From Chlorogloea purpurea SAG 13.99 (GTDB lineage: Bacteria; Cyanobacteriota; Cyanobacteriia; Cyanobacteriales; Microcystaceae), in contig JADQBB010000023.1 in the NCBI GenBank assembly GCA_016903695.1, forward strand, positions 1 through 64,000: a DNA stretch of 64,000 nt, in the 5' to 3' direction. Position 1 is the first letter of the stretch. Every line of letters starts with the position of its first letter. A program made the translations under genes and the position numbers. Shown in pieces: positions 8,567 to 18,012 of this stretch. The notes beneath the pieces were generated by a model. It worked only from the letters and a program-made list of their open reading frames with translations. It ran no database searches and was not told the origin of the DNA.

Positions 8567-9556
8567 TCATATAAAGTTCGTGATCGGTTCGCCAGGTTTG
8601 GCTTTATCGAATTTAGTCCCCGTCTCCTTACGCTCGAACTTCTGTAAAGTTCTCACGTAAGCTTCATCGGGTAGGGCCACGTAGCCCACCCCATCAACCC
8701 ATTTCCAAGAATTCTCTAGATAGAAATGCACGAATTTTTCCAGGGATGGGTTATTGTCTAGCGCCTTTTTGCTCACGTAGATGAAGAGAGGGCGGGAGAG
8801 AGGGTTATAAACATTCCTGAGGACGTTATCGAGAGGGACGGGTTTAACACACTTACCGTCGGCGTTTTCTATGGACACCACGTTCAAGCGGTCTTGATTC
8901 TGCATGAAGAAGGCAATACCCAAATAGGCCAGCGACGAGGGATTACCGATCACGCCTTGAACGAGGGCGTTCTGATTGCGATTAGGGGTGAAATCGGTGC
9001 GGCTATTTCTCCTTTTGCCGGTGACGGCTTGGGTGAAGTAATCGAATGTGCCCGTGTCCGATGGGGGGGCGAATAGTAATAGTCTCTCGTTGGGAAATTT
9101 GGGGTTAACCTGTTGCCAACTATCGATCTTTCCTTCGGCTTTGGCGTTCCACATCTTATCTAATTCTTTCAGCTTCAGGCATTTGGCGAAGTTATTCTTT
9201 TTATTGACTATTACCGCCAAACCATCGAGAGCCATCGGTAATTCGATGAATTCCACCCCATTTTTCTGACATTTCTCGATTTCCTCTTTGCGGATCACCC
9301 GCGATGCCCCGGCTATATCGAGATTCCCGGCGCAGAATTTGCTGAAGCCCCCCCCCGTACCGCTCGCCGCTACGCTGACTCTAGCTTCGGGATTAACTTT
9401 CTGATATTCTTCGGCGACGGCTAGAGAAAGACTGTAGCCCACCGCACCACCATCGATCGCTATCTGCTGTTGTTGGTTATCTGAGCGCTCGCAACTACCT
9501 AACAGATTGCTGCCTACCAGAAGGCACGCGAGTAAAAAACTCGTTTTCTTCACCAT
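8567..9556 (-). CDS. pstS: phosphate-binding lipoprotein PstS/SphX
   Basis: A 329-residue periplasmic phosphate-binding protein. The N-terminus is a lipoprotein signal ending in the lipobox LLGSC. The phosphate-binding loops are visible as SVAASGTGGGFSKFCAG and IAGASR in the first lobe and APPSDTGTFDYF in the second. It captures phosphate and delivers it to PstCA. In cyanobacteria such paralogues are called PstS or SphX, and I cannot separate the two by eye. It starts one base after the stop of the sulfate-binding homologue and leads directly into pstC. Confidence 0.92.
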   Translation of the reverse strand: MVKKTSFLLACLLVGSNLLGSCERSDNQQQQIAIDGGAVGYSLSLAVAEEYQKVNPEARVSVAASGTGGGFSKFCAGNLDIAGASRVIRKEEIEKCQKNGVEFIELPMALDGLAVIVNKKNNFAKCLKLKELDKMWNAKAEGKIDSWQQVNPKFPNERLLLFAPPSDTGTFDYFTQAVTGKRRNSRTDFTPNRNQNALVQGVIGNPSSLAYLGIAFFMQNQDRLNVVSIENADGKCVKPVPLDNVLRNVYNPLSRPLFIYVSKKALDNNPSLEKFVHFYLENSWKWVDGVGYVALPDEAYVRTLQKFERKETGTKFDKAKPGEPITNFI

Positions 9557-9557
9557 T

Positions 9558-10667
9558 TTAGACCCCCGCTGCCTTTCTAATTTTGCCGAAGATACCCCCC
9601 TCGAGGAAGAATTCTTTCTCTATCGAAGGCCAGCCCCCTAAATCTTGAGCGTTGAACAGGGTTTTCACCGGGGGGAATTGCAATCCGTCCGCGAGGGCCA
9701 CGAAGGGATTAACCGAGCGATAACCCAACCCGGCGAACTCTTTCTGGGCTTCCCCGGAATAGAGAAAATCGACGAACGCCTCCGCTACCTCCCTGTTACC
9801 GTGTTTATCAACGTTTTTATCCACTACCGCCACGGGGTTATCGATCGATATATTCACGGGCGGGATGAAGTAATTGATGTCCGGTCGATTTTTTTTGGCG
9901 AGTATCACTTCATTCTCGTAAGTAACTAACACATCGCCTTTTCCATCTTGGAAGAATAAATTACTAGCTTCTCGCGCGTCTCTCGTTAGAGAAGGGATTT
10001 TTTGATAAATTCGGCTCACTAGATCGAAGGCTTGATTCGATTCGCCCCCCGCCCCTGTGATGGAACCCCACAAGCCCAAAAATTGCCACACCCCTATACC
10101 GGATGTTTTCGGGTCGGCCGCTAATACCGTCACGTCTTCCCGGGCTAAATCCGCCCAACCGGTAATTTTTTTGGGATTACCTTCCCTGGTGACGATCGCC
10201 GCTACCGATTGACTCACCACTCCCCGCCTCGGTACTCTATCCTGCCAGCCCCGATTGATTAAATTCGCTTGTTCTATACGTAGTACATCTAGAGGTAGGG
10301 CTAGATGTACTACATCCGCTTCTTGTTTGCCCGCGATAATATCTCCGGCTTGCGCCAATGAACCGCCATAACTGCGATCGAAGTTAACTTTCTGGTTATG
10401 TTCTTTCTGCCACTTCTCGACAAATTTAGGGATGATTTCATCGTGTGCCGCCTTGGTCACGGAAAAAGAAACTAAATTCAGCGTCACTTCCGGTTTGGCG
10501 GCGATACTATGACCACTGCACGAGGCTAGGCCCAGACTGCCGAGCAAGCCGAGGAGCATCAGGTATATTAATTTAGTCCGTAGCAATCGACGTAGGGGGA
10601 GTGTTAATGAGCGCCAAGTGCCCTTCCTGCTTAACCGCGGTAACGATCGTGTTAGTATCCGGTTCAT
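9558..10667 (-). CDS. sbpA: sulfate-binding-protein homologue heading the pst operon
   Basis: A 369-residue periplasmic binding protein of the sulfate/thiosulfate family (Sbp/CysP). The mature start reads VTLNLVSFSVTKAAHDEIIP. Typical internal blocks are DRSYGGSLAQAGDI, ADVVHLALPLDV and GDVLVTYENE. It has an unusually long basic N-terminus of about 30 residues before a lipoprotein signal ending LGLASCSG. It is the first gene of the minus-strand phosphate operon and lies one base from pstS, so it should be co-transcribed with a phosphate transporter although its family binds sulfate. It may have been recruited to bind phosphate or a related oxyanion, or may serve a sulfate permease encoded elsewhere. 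Confidence 0.85.
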   Translation of the reverse strand: MNRILTRSLPRLSRKGTWRSLTLPLRRLLRTKLIYLMLLGLLGSLGLASCSGHSIAAKPEVTLNLVSFSVTKAAHDEIIPKFVEKWQKEHNQKVNFDRSYGGSLAQAGDIIAGKQEADVVHLALPLDVLRIEQANLINRGWQDRVPRRGVVSQSVAAIVTREGNPKKITGWADLAREDVTVLAADPKTSGIGVWQFLGLWGSITGAGGESNQAFDLVSRIYQKIPSLTRDAREASNLFFQDGKGDVLVTYENEVILAKKNRPDINYFIPPVNISIDNPVAVVDKNVDKHGNREVAEAFVDFLYSGEAQKEFAGLGYRSVNPFVALADGLQFPPVKTLFNAQDLGGWPSIEKEFFLEGGIFGKIRKAAGV

Positions 10668-10736
10668 TGATAATTTTTAATTTACTGTTTACCGATCAAT
10701 ATACTGTAGATTAATCTAGTTAGGGTAAAGGCGCAA

Positions 10737-10772
10737 GGATTGTTATGAAGTTTAATATTTTTTAATATTTAT
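10737..10772 (-). promoter_or_regulatory. weak candidate Pho box upstream of the pst operon
   Basis: Read on the minus strand, 70-105 bases upstream of the sbpA start, this stretch shows three roughly 11-base-spaced units: TATTAAAA, TATTAAAC and TAACAATC. Cyanobacterial PhoB (SphR) boxes are built from direct repeats close to YTTAAYYW with three-base gaps. The match is loose in AT-rich DNA, so this is a suggestion based mainly on location. Confidence 0.25.
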
Positions 10773-10847
10773 GCAGTGCTGCTAAACTAGATATGTTTGC
10801 GTTGAACTAAAATAGCGGTAATAAATTTATTTATAGAAGAGGTAGAA

Positions 10848-11795
10848 GTGACGAGTAATCCCAGTTGCTCACTGTGGTTCTTTGCCGCGAGAACGGACAC
10901 TTGGTATATGATGAATACGATTCCTCATCTAGTTAAAACCAGTAATTTTCCTTTTCAAGAGCGGGTGATCGCTATAGACACGGCCCCCTTAAGCGGAGAG
11001 AAAGTTCATCGCCCCGGTATAGGCACGATGGAACAGCTAAAAGAATGTACGCGACGATTGATCGATATGGACGTGATCGATCGAGTGGTAGAAATGAATT
11101 ACGATCCCGACTATGTAAAGTCAATTTATAGAAAACACTTCGGCTGTGCCGTGCGTCCCACCCATAATTACAAGGGTTATCCCATTTTCGGATCTATCTT
11201 CAAAATAGAAGCCTGTGAGAGCGATTATATGGTGCATTATGATAGCGATATGATGCTCTACCAAGACCCCGATTATAGTTGGATCGAAGAAGGTATCAGG
11301 TTAATGGAAAAGCACGAGGAGATGATGTTTTTCCGTTCCTTCGGCGGCCCGCCAACCCCTGAAGGGAAGATGCTTCAAAATGTGCCTGCTGATTTTCATC
11401 CCGATGGCTTTTATATTAGTAAAACTTTGGGTTCTAGAGCTTATCTGGTTAAAAAACAAAGGTACGATCGCCTGTTACCCTTATCTCCCCTCTGGCATAA
11501 TAACTACAAAAATAGATTTTTAAACAGCGCACCGAAAAATTTAAAAACTTGGCTGAATATTTTTACCGGTAAGGGAAAATTAGATTCTTGGGAAACGATC
11601 GTCAGCCGGGGGCTACAAGATAGCCCCTATTATCGAGGCATATCCGCTAATCCTAAAGGTTGGACTTTACACCCGATCGATCGTAGCCCTATTTTCCGTC
11701 AAAGCTGGCCCGAAATCATCAAAAAAGTTGAGGCGGGTATTTACCCACCTCAACAAGCCGGTTATTATGATCTGGTTCCTTCCGCTTGGTACTAG
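10848..11795 (+). CDS. glycosyltransferase-like protein (GT-A fold)
   Basis: A 315-residue soluble protein that I recognise only as a cyanobacterial glycosyltransferase-like family. Evidence for the fold is the central YMVHYDSDMMLYQDPD, where DSD fits the metal-binding DxD motif of GT-A enzymes, preceded by a long N-terminal nucleotide-binding-like half. There is no signal peptide or membrane segment. The start is GTG, chosen because AGAGGT lies at the correct distance. It is divergent from the pst operon, and its last four bases overlap the convergent chlP gene. Donor and acceptor are unknown. Confidence 0.55.
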   Translation: MTSNPSCSLWFFAARTDTWYMMNTIPHLVKTSNFPFQERVIAIDTAPLSGEKVHRPGIGTMEQLKECTRRLIDMDVIDRVVEMNYDPDYVKSIYRKHFGCAVRPTHNYKGYPIFGSIFKIEACESDYMVHYDSDMMLYQDPDYSWIEEGIRLMEKHEEMMFFRSFGGPPTPEGKMLQNVPADFHPDGFYISKTLGSRAYLVKKQRYDRLLPLSPLWHNNYKNRFLNSAPKNLKTWLNIFTGKGKLDSWETIVSRGLQDSPYYRGISANPKGWTLHPIDRSPIFRQSWPEIIKKVEAGIYPPQQAGYYDLVPSAWY

Positions 11796-13009
11796 GGTGC
11801 TAAAGCGTTACCGCGGATTAAAGAACCGATCGTTTTAGCGGTGATCTTCATCTGTACGAGGGGATTGGCCGGTACTACGGTTTTATAGAGATAACTGTCG
11901 AAGGTCATCTTCTGTACATCTTTATCGGCGCACATTTCCACGAAAGCTTCTCTGGTGGCATCGCTGCGATAGAAAACTCTCTGGAGAATATCTAACACTA
12001 GATAGGTCATGCCGTATTTCTTATCCCAACGTTTGAGATAGATTTTTAACTCTTCTTCCGTGGGCACTCTCTGACCACCGTTGGTGACTTCGACGATGGT
12101 TTCGGCGCACATCCGCGCTGATTTAGCCGCGAAGTAAATACCTTCTCCCGAAGATTTAGTAACCGTGCCCGCAGCGTCTCCCACTAGGGCAACTCTACCC
12201 ACTACTCGACGGGGGCGGGGATGTTCGGGGATGGGATGGGCTTCTACTTTGATGATCTCTCCACCTTCTAAACGGCGGGCGGCCCGGGCGCGGATACCTG
12301 CTTGTAAGTCTTTGATCATCGCTTTATTGGGTTTCATCGTGCCCGTACCCACGGCTACGTGATCGTATTTGGGGAATACCCAAGCGTAAAAGTCGGGGGA
12401 TACATCTTTACCCACGTACATTTCCGCTAGGTCTTCGTAGTAAGCCATTTTATCTTGGGGGAGACGAATACGTTCTTGGAATGCGATCGCATAATTATAA
12501 TCTCCCGCGTCGATAGCTTTCGCTATCCTAGAATTAGCTCCATCAGCACCGATAACCACATCTACTTTTAGAGATTTCATTTCTCCTTGACCGCTGCCGT
12601 TGGAATGATCCGCGTAGTGTAGGGTGTAGGGGTCTGTGTTGTTGATGGGGATGTCTAATCCGTATACAGTGCCGTTGATCAGATGTGCGCCCAGTTTGGC
12701 TGCTCTATCTCTCATGAAGCCGTCTAATACTTCCCGGCGGCACATACCGATATATTCTTCTTCGTTGTTGATGTTGATGTCTACTTCAATGTTCGAGGGT
12801 GAGATCATTTTCATTTTTCTCACACGACGATCGATTATTTCTGGTGGTAACTCGAATTCGCTCACCATACACAGGGGGATAGCACCGCCGCAAGGCTTGG
12901 CATTATCTAACTTTCTTTCAAATAAATAAGTTTCAATACCAGCTTTAGCTAATGTTTCCGCCGCCGATGAACCGGCTGGCCCTGAACCCACAACAGCGAC
13001 TCTTAACAC
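11792..13009 (-). CDS. chlP: geranylgeranyl reductase ChlP
   Basis: A 405-residue flavoprotein that reduces the geranylgeranyl chain to phytyl with NADPH, supplying the tails of chlorophyll a, tocopherol and phylloquinone. The N-terminal FAD dinucleotide motif is VAVVGSGPAGSSAAETLA. The ChlP-typical KPCGGAIPLCM follows near residue 40, and the second FAD motif is RVALVGDAAGTVTKSSGEG near 270. Length and motifs match cyanobacterial ChlP over the whole protein. It is convergent with the glycosyltransferase-like gene and divergent from the AAA gene. Confidence 0.95.
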   Translation of the reverse strand: MLRVAVVGSGPAGSSAAETLAKAGIETYLFERKLDNAKPCGGAIPLCMVSEFELPPEIIDRRVRKMKMISPSNIEVDININNEEEYIGMCRREVLDGFMRDRAAKLGAHLINGTVYGLDIPINNTDPYTLHYADHSNGSGQGEMKSLKVDVVIGADGANSRIAKAIDAGDYNYAIAFQERIRLPQDKMAYYEDLAEMYVGKDVSPDFYAWVFPKYDHVAVGTGTMKPNKAMIKDLQAGIRARAARRLEGGEIIKVEAHPIPEHPRPRRVVGRVALVGDAAGTVTKSSGEGIYFAAKSARMCAETIVEVTNGGQRVPTEEELKIYLKRWDKKYGMTYLVLDILQRVFYRSDATREAFVEMCADKDVQKMTFDSYLYKTVVPANPLVQMKITAKTIGSLIRGNALAP

Positions 13010-13208
13010 TGGGCTTTCTCCTACGTGCTTATGATTATTACGGTTTGCAGTCTATCACACCCCTATCTTGGTTTCTACCTTTACCCCCTCTCTTTCCCCA
13101 ACTTGAAACAGTGCTTAACAACTTTTGTAATAAAAGTTTATTTTTCCCCATTGGACACTTTGATTACTTATGTAATACAATATATTACTAAAGCGATTTT
13201 AATAATAT

Positions 13209-14399
13209 ATGTCTTATTGGAAAGAAGATGGGTCTGGCAATAACCAAAATTTGTTAGGCAGTGGCTGGAGACCATTAAGCAGAGAGTTCGATATAAATTA
13301 TTTTGGGGGTTTGTTGATAAATGATACAGAAAAAGTATTTCATAAAAGCTTGGATTTAGTAAGCGATTTTGCCGATGTTTTGGGTCGCAATCACTACAGT
13401 TGGTGGGCAAATTTAGTGGGTATGTTCTCAGAAAATATGCAGTACGAGGTGAACGAGTTCTGGGATTATATCACCCCGCCCCTGAATCTTTACGATAATC
13501 GGGATCAGAGAATATTAACGGTAGAAACTCCCGTGAAAAATTTATCTGATCGAGATACCATAGCGATTAATTACGCCCTCAATAGATTGGAAGAACTGAT
13601 ACTGTTTAAAGTTTTGGATTTATTAGCCGAGCCGGATCTGATCATACAGGAATTTGCCGATCGGACTTACCACTATCCAGTACAACAATTTAGAGGTTGG
13701 CAGAAACTCGAAATATTAGGTACGGTAACAGCCCTATGGAAAAAAGAAGGAGGGGTGCGCCTAGTGATCAACGCGGCGCAGGGGGGGAAAACCTATTACA
13801 ACCTCTGGGCGAAAGATGATATATCACGAGCCATAGAAAAAGCCAGTTATAATCTCTCGGCCTTAGTGAGCGGTTATCAAACCCGGGTGGGAAAATTAGC
13901 TAGCACTTATCCGATCAGTTCTTTTCCCGAAGATATACAAGCTTTTAGCGACGCAGTGCAAGAGGCTGTATTCAATCAAAACCGATTGGCTGTTCTAGTA
14001 CAGGGTGTTCCAGGTACGGGAAAAACAGCTTGGACACAGGCGATCGCACAAGAAATCCTCACGCCCTTGGGTTACGTGGTATTCATATTAGATCACGAAG
14101 CCGTAGAAAATTTCATGCCGCCTAATTATTTGGAAAAAGTCTGTTTAATTATTAATGAAGCCGATAATTTAGCCCAGGATAGAAGTAGAGACACAGCCCA
14201 GAATAACACCAAGACCGAGCATATTCTGAGTTTATTAGACGGTACTTTATATCAAAGTGTGATCGACGAATCTAATCCCTATCCTACTCAGAAACTAGTG
14301 ATATTGATGACCTGTAACACTACGGAGAGACTAGATCCCGCATTTTTAAGGAAAGGCAGAGTCGATTTAACTTATGAGTTCACCCATCGCTACGTTTAA
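13209..14399 (+). CDS. AAA-family ATPase of unknown function
   Basis: A 396-residue protein with a cyanobacterial N-terminal region of about 230 residues that I do not recognise, followed by one AAA module. Walker A is GVPGTGKT near residue 266. The expected Walker B reads VCLIINEADN, with asparagine where AAA proteins have the first aspartate. A sensor-1-like block (VILMTCNTTERLDP) and an arginine-bearing FLRKGRVD are kept. The layout recalls BCS1-like AAA proteins that remodel other proteins, but there is no membrane segment. It stands alone between chlP and rseP. Function is not inferable. Confidence 0.75.
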   Translation: MSYWKEDGSGNNQNLLGSGWRPLSREFDINYFGGLLINDTEKVFHKSLDLVSDFADVLGRNHYSWWANLVGMFSENMQYEVNEFWDYITPPLNLYDNRDQRILTVETPVKNLSDRDTIAINYALNRLEELILFKVLDLLAEPDLIIQEFADRTYHYPVQQFRGWQKLEILGTVTALWKKEGGVRLVINAAQGGKTYYNLWAKDDISRAIEKASYNLSALVSGYQTRVGKLASTYPISSFPEDIQAFSDAVQEAVFNQNRLAVLVQGVPGTGKTAWTQAIAQEILTPLGYVVFILDHEAVENFMPPNYLEKVCLIINEADNLAQDRSRDTAQNNTKTEHILSLLDGTLYQSVIDESNPYPTQKLVILMTCNTTERLDPAFLRKGRVDLTYEFTHRYV

Positions 14400-14557
14400 T
14401 TAAAATAGCAACGAAAAAACAGCGACCATATCAGTAATTAATAGTTGGCTACTTATTGCTTCTGACTGCTAAACTATTTCCATAGTTAGATAATTCGTCT
14501 AAGTTAGATGGGATCGCTTAGAATAGATAAAATTCATTTAATCGCAGTTCATAAGCT

Positions 14558-15646
14558 ATGCCAGTATTAGCAGCAATCGCTGTTTTAGCAATCTTAATAG
14601 TCGTCCATGAATTAGGGCATTTCTTCGCCGCCCGATGGCAGAATATTCACGTTAATCGCTTCTCGATCGGCTTCGGCCCCTCTTTATTGAAATATCAGGG
14701 AAAAGAAACGGAATACGCCCTCAGAGCCATTCCTCTAGGGGGTTATGTAGGGTTTCCCGACGATGACCCGGAAAGTAGTAATATACCGCTCGATGATCCT
14801 AACTTACTGAAAAATCGCCCCGTGTGGGATCGGGCGATCGTGATCAGTGCCGGAGTGATCGCCAATTTAATCTTCGCCTATTTCCTGCTAGTAACTCAAG
14901 CGGGCACGATCGGTTATCCCCAGATCAAGTATGAACCTGGGGTACTAGTGCCGCAGGTGTTAGACGAAAATTCGATCGCAGCTAAAGCCGGTGTCAAATC
15001 GGGAGACATCGTTCTGTCAGTAGGAGATCAACTTTTAGGCGCTTCCCCCGACGCTTTGCTCAAGTTAAGAGAAACTATCCAAAACTCTGCCGAAAAGCCG
15101 TTAGGATTAACCCTCAAAAGAGGCGAAGAAACTTTATCGGTGCAAGTGACACCCCAATTAGCGGAAGGTAAGGGAAAAATCGGGGTGATGTTATCCCCTA
15201 ACGGTATCCAAGACCGCCGCAAAGCCGATAATATAGTCAAAGCTTTCGCTATGGGCACTGCAGAATTCCAGCGCGTCATCGAATTAACCGTGAAAGGATT
15301 CTGGCAGTTAATCAGTAACTTCCAAGAAAACGCCCAACAAGTAGCAGGGCCGGTAAAAATAGTGGAGTTCGGTGCCGCTATTGCCGAAAAAGACGCGGGT
15401 AATCTGTTTCAATTCGCCGCTTTAATCAGCATCAACCTGGCGATCATTAACATTCTGCCCCTGCCTGCCCTAGATGGTGGTCAATTAGTGTTTTTATTGA
15501 TCGAAGGTTTATTCGGTAAACCTTTACCGAACAAACTTCAAGAAGGGATCATGCAAACAGGATTGGTGCTACTTTTAAGTTTAGGTGTTTTCCTGATCGT
15601 CCGTGATACATTTAATCTGGCGGTATTTCAAGGACTATTCCAATAA
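14558..15646 (+). CDS. rseP: RIP zinc metalloprotease RseP (site-2 protease)
   Basis: A 362-residue intramembrane protease that cuts membrane-anchored regulators and signal-peptide remnants. The zinc site HExxH lies in the first membrane helix (VVHELGHFFAARW, residues 16-28). A PDZ domain follows (AAKAGVKSGDIVLSVGD). The third metal ligand is in the last conserved segment NILPLPALDGGQL. About four membrane helices are visible. It is separated from nth by only six bases and the two are probably co-transcribed. Confidence 0.93.
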   Translation: MPVLAAIAVLAILIVVHELGHFFAARWQNIHVNRFSIGFGPSLLKYQGKETEYALRAIPLGGYVGFPDDDPESSNIPLDDPNLLKNRPVWDRAIVISAGVIANLIFAYFLLVTQAGTIGYPQIKYEPGVLVPQVLDENSIAAKAGVKSGDIVLSVGDQLLGASPDALLKLRETIQNSAEKPLGLTLKRGEETLSVQVTPQLAEGKGKIGVMLSPNGIQDRRKADNIVKAFAMGTAEFQRVIELTVKGFWQLISNFQENAQQVAGPVKIVEFGAAIAEKDAGNLFQFAALISINLAIINILPLPALDGGQLVFLLIEGLFGKPLPNKLQEGIMQTGLVLLLSLGVFLIVRDTFNLAVFQGLFQ

Positions 15647-15652
15647 CGGACG

Positions 15653-16321
15653 ATGAACATCTCCCGAAAGTGGGCTTCTAAAAAACAACGCGCTTTAGAG
15701 ATTCTGGTATTACTTAAGCGCTTTTATCCCGACGCTACCTGTAGTTTGAATTACGAGACACCGGTTCAACTATTGGTAGCGACGATTTTATCGGCTCAAT
15801 GCACCGATGAGCGCGTTAATTCCGTCACCCCTGGACTGTTCAGTAGATTTCCCGACGCGCCTGGTTTGGCGAAAGCCGATCGCGGTGAACTAGAAACCCT
15901 GATTCGCTCCACGGGTTTCTATCGTAATAAAGCCAAGAACATTCAAGGGGCGTGTCAGAAAATAATTACCGAATTCGGGGGTGAAGTGCCGCGGGAGATG
16001 GAACAGCTTCTCACATTACCTGGAGTGGCGAGGAAAACGGCTAATGTGGTGTCAGCCCACGCTTACAACATTATTCAAGGGGTGACGGTGGATACCCACG
16101 TCAAACGGTTGAGTAATCGATTGGGATTGACAAAAAATACAGATCCCGTCAAGATAGAGCGGGATCTGATGCGTTTATTGCCCCAACCGGATTGGGAGAC
16201 TTTTTCTATTAGTTTGATATACCATGGTAGAGCCGTATGTAAAGCCCGTAAACCCGTTTGTGAGGGTTGCTTTTTAGCGCATATTTGCCCGGCGGCGGAA
16301 GTATCAAGAAGCGTGAGCTAG
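15653..16321 (+). CDS. nth: endonuclease III
   Basis: A 222-residue DNA repair glycosylase/AP lyase that removes oxidised pyrimidines. It has the helix-hairpin-helix LTLPGVARKTANVV with the catalytic lysine, the catalytic aspartate in VDTHVKRLSNRLG, and the C-terminal iron-sulfur cluster loop with Cx6Cx2Cx5C spacing (CKARKPVCEGCFLAHIC). Length and motifs are normal. It follows rseP by six bases, and its end overlaps the convergent ctpA gene by 18 bases. Confidence 0.96.
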   Translation: MNISRKWASKKQRALEILVLLKRFYPDATCSLNYETPVQLLVATILSAQCTDERVNSVTPGLFSRFPDAPGLAKADRGELETLIRSTGFYRNKAKNIQGACQKIITEFGGEVPREMEQLLTLPGVARKTANVVSAHAYNIIQGVTVDTHVKRLSNRLGLTKNTDPVKIERDLMRLLPQPDWETFSISLIYHGRAVCKARKPVCEGCFLAHICPAAEVSRSVS

Positions 16322-17539
16322 TACCCCTTGATGGGTGAGATATTGTAGGGCTGCTTGATACTGGGAGTCGGCTTCCGAGCCTACTTGCCCATAGGTGATA
16401 GCCTCTTGGGAAACCATTTGATCCGGTATGATACCCAGTTTGTGAATATCATGGTGATTGGGGGTTTCGTATTTCGCTACGGTAATGGCGATACCCGCAC
16501 CGTCTGGAAGTTCAAACAGGGATTGAATCAGCCCTTTGCCGAAAGTTTTTTCCCCGATGAGAGCTGCCCTACCGTTGTCTTGTAACGCCCCGGCGAGGAT
16601 TTCACTGGCGCTGGCCGTACCCCCATTGACGAGTACCGCTAGGGGCGCGTCGGTGAGGGCGTTGCCGGATGCGGTGAAACTGTCGGAGATACCTTCACGG
16701 TTAACTGTATAAACGATCGTACCTTGGTTGACCCACATACGAGCGATTTCGATGCCCGATTGCAGTAAGCCCCCTGGATTGTTGCGTAAATCGAGGATGT
16801 AACCTTTAGCCCCTTGTTTTTTCAACCCTGTTACCGCTTGATTGGTTTCTTTGGCGGCATTGGCGCTGAATTGGTTAAGGCGTATGTAACCCACCGGGAG
16901 GTCATGGCTTTTGTCTAAAGAAGCGACGACGGGGCTGAGGGCTATGCGTTGCCGCGTTAATTGCACGTTCTTCTCCGGGCTGTTTCCCTGGGAGAGAATG
17001 GTCAGGGTTACTTTTGAGCCGGAGGGGCCGCGCATTCTCGCTGCTGCTTCGTCTAGGGAGAGTGTTTTCGTATCCACGTTATCGATGTAGAGGATACGAT
17101 CGCGTGATTTTAGTCCCGCTGATTCCGCCGGTGAGCCGGATAGGGGGGCGACTACTTCTAAGTTACCGGTTTCGGGGTTGATATTGATCTGTAAGCCGAC
17201 CCCCGATAGTTCGCCGGTGGTGCTAATCTGGAGATTGTGGTATTGTTCGGGTCGTAGTAAACGGGTGAAGGGTTCATCGAGGGTGGCTAACATTTTTTCG
17301 ATCGCTTCGTAAGCCTGTTCTCGATTGTTCAGGGGTTGTTTGATGAATTGCTGCCGTACCGCCCACCAGTTTTGATGGTTGAATGTGTCGTCGTAGTAAG
17401 ATTGATTCACTAGCCGCCACGACTGTAGTAATAATTTCTGTTCTTCGGTAAATGCGGCCGCCTCCGGTGTCCAAAGCACCGAGGATAAGCAACACCAAAA
17501 GCCTACCAATAGCGTGACCCAAAACGCTCTCTGTCTCAT
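16304..17539 (-). CDS. ctpA: carboxyl-terminal processing protease CtpA
   Basis: A 411-residue S41 protease that trims the C-terminus of photosystem II D1 in the thylakoid lumen or periplasm. The signal peptide is about residues 1-29 and ends near PEAAA. The next segment (FTEEQKLLLQSW and FNHQNWW) is typical of cyanobacterial CtpA. A PDZ domain lies at about 110-190. The catalytic serine is in GGTASASEILAGALQD and the lysine in GEKTFGKGLIQ. Among the three cyanobacterial Ctp paralogues the N-terminal block fits CtpA best. The gene is convergent with nth and divergent from tRNA-Gly. Confidence 0.88.
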   Translation of the reverse strand: MRQRAFWVTLLVGFWCCLSSVLWTPEAAAFTEEQKLLLQSWRLVNQSYYDDTFNHQNWWAVRQQFIKQPLNNREQAYEAIEKMLATLDEPFTRLLRPEQYHNLQISTTGELSGVGLQININPETGNLEVVAPLSGSPAESAGLKSRDRILYIDNVDTKTLSLDEAAARMRGPSGSKVTLTILSQGNSPEKNVQLTRQRIALSPVVASLDKSHDLPVGYIRLNQFSANAAKETNQAVTGLKKQGAKGYILDLRNNPGGLLQSGIEIARMWVNQGTIVYTVNREGISDSFTASGNALTDAPLAVLVNGGTASASEILAGALQDNGRAALIGEKTFGKGLIQSLFELPDGAGIAITVAKYETPNHHDIHKLGIIPDQMVSQEAITYGQVGSEADSQYQAALQYLTHQGVLAHAS

Positions 17540-17686
17540 AGACTCTAATTACTCGCTATATTTATTTATATCTTTTAACTTTAAACTGCACTTCGGGTTT
17601 TTGTCTTCCCTAACACACTACTAAATTTTTTGGGTCACTTGTCTGTTACTCGCTTATGTGCTATTCTAGTTAAAGTCTATAAAAAT

Positions 17687-17757
17687 GCGGGTGTAGTTTA
17701 GTGGTAAAACCCTAGCCTTCCAAGCTAATGATAGGAGTTCGATTCTCCTCACCCGCT
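17687..17757 (+). tRNA. trnG: tRNA-Gly(TCC), host of an integrative element
   Basis: Complete cloverleaf of 71 bases. The acceptor arms are GCGGGTG and CACCCGC with discriminator T. The anticodon loop CTTCCAA carries TCC for glycine, and the T arm is AGGAG TTCGATT CTCCT. CCA is not encoded. Its 3' end, from the T arm onward, is the left copy of a 35-bp direct repeat whose right copy lies at 19941-19975. Integration therefore kept this gene intact. Confidence 0.95.
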
Positions 17758-17768
17758 TTTGATTAATA
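17734..17768 (+). repeat. left attachment site, 35-bp direct repeat copy 1
   Basis: Starts ggagttcgattctcctcacc in the T arm of tRNA-Gly and runs through the acceptor end into gattaata. It is identical to 19941-19975. The bases on either side differ between the copies (A and T here, G and A there), which fixes the repeat limits. Confidence 0.9.
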
Positions 17769-17892
17769 TTGCAAACCTAGGGTTTTACTAACTTCTGTCT
17801 CACTTTTATCTCAATCACTATAACTAGCACAAAACAGGAAAACTGTCAACTGCAAGGGTTTCGAGCAATCGACAGTAACTTACTGGTTATTT

Positions 17893-17914
17893 TTGCCTTA
17901 AAAGTTTAAGGCAA
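17893..17914. repeat. perfect inverted repeat inside the element
   Basis: Arms TTGCCTTAAA and TTTAAGGCAA are separated by AG. The central TTAAAAGTTTAAG recurs at about 18456-18468, just downstream of the integrase stop. It may be a recombinase arm site or a site for a directionality factor. This is judged from symmetry and position only. Confidence 0.5.
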
Positions 17915-18012
17915 ACTTGCAGGACAAGAGAACAATCGTCATATCATCAATGCAAAGTACCAGAAACGGCAGTACAATTTTTCCTCTTCTATGTACTGCA
18001 GAGTTTAGTACA

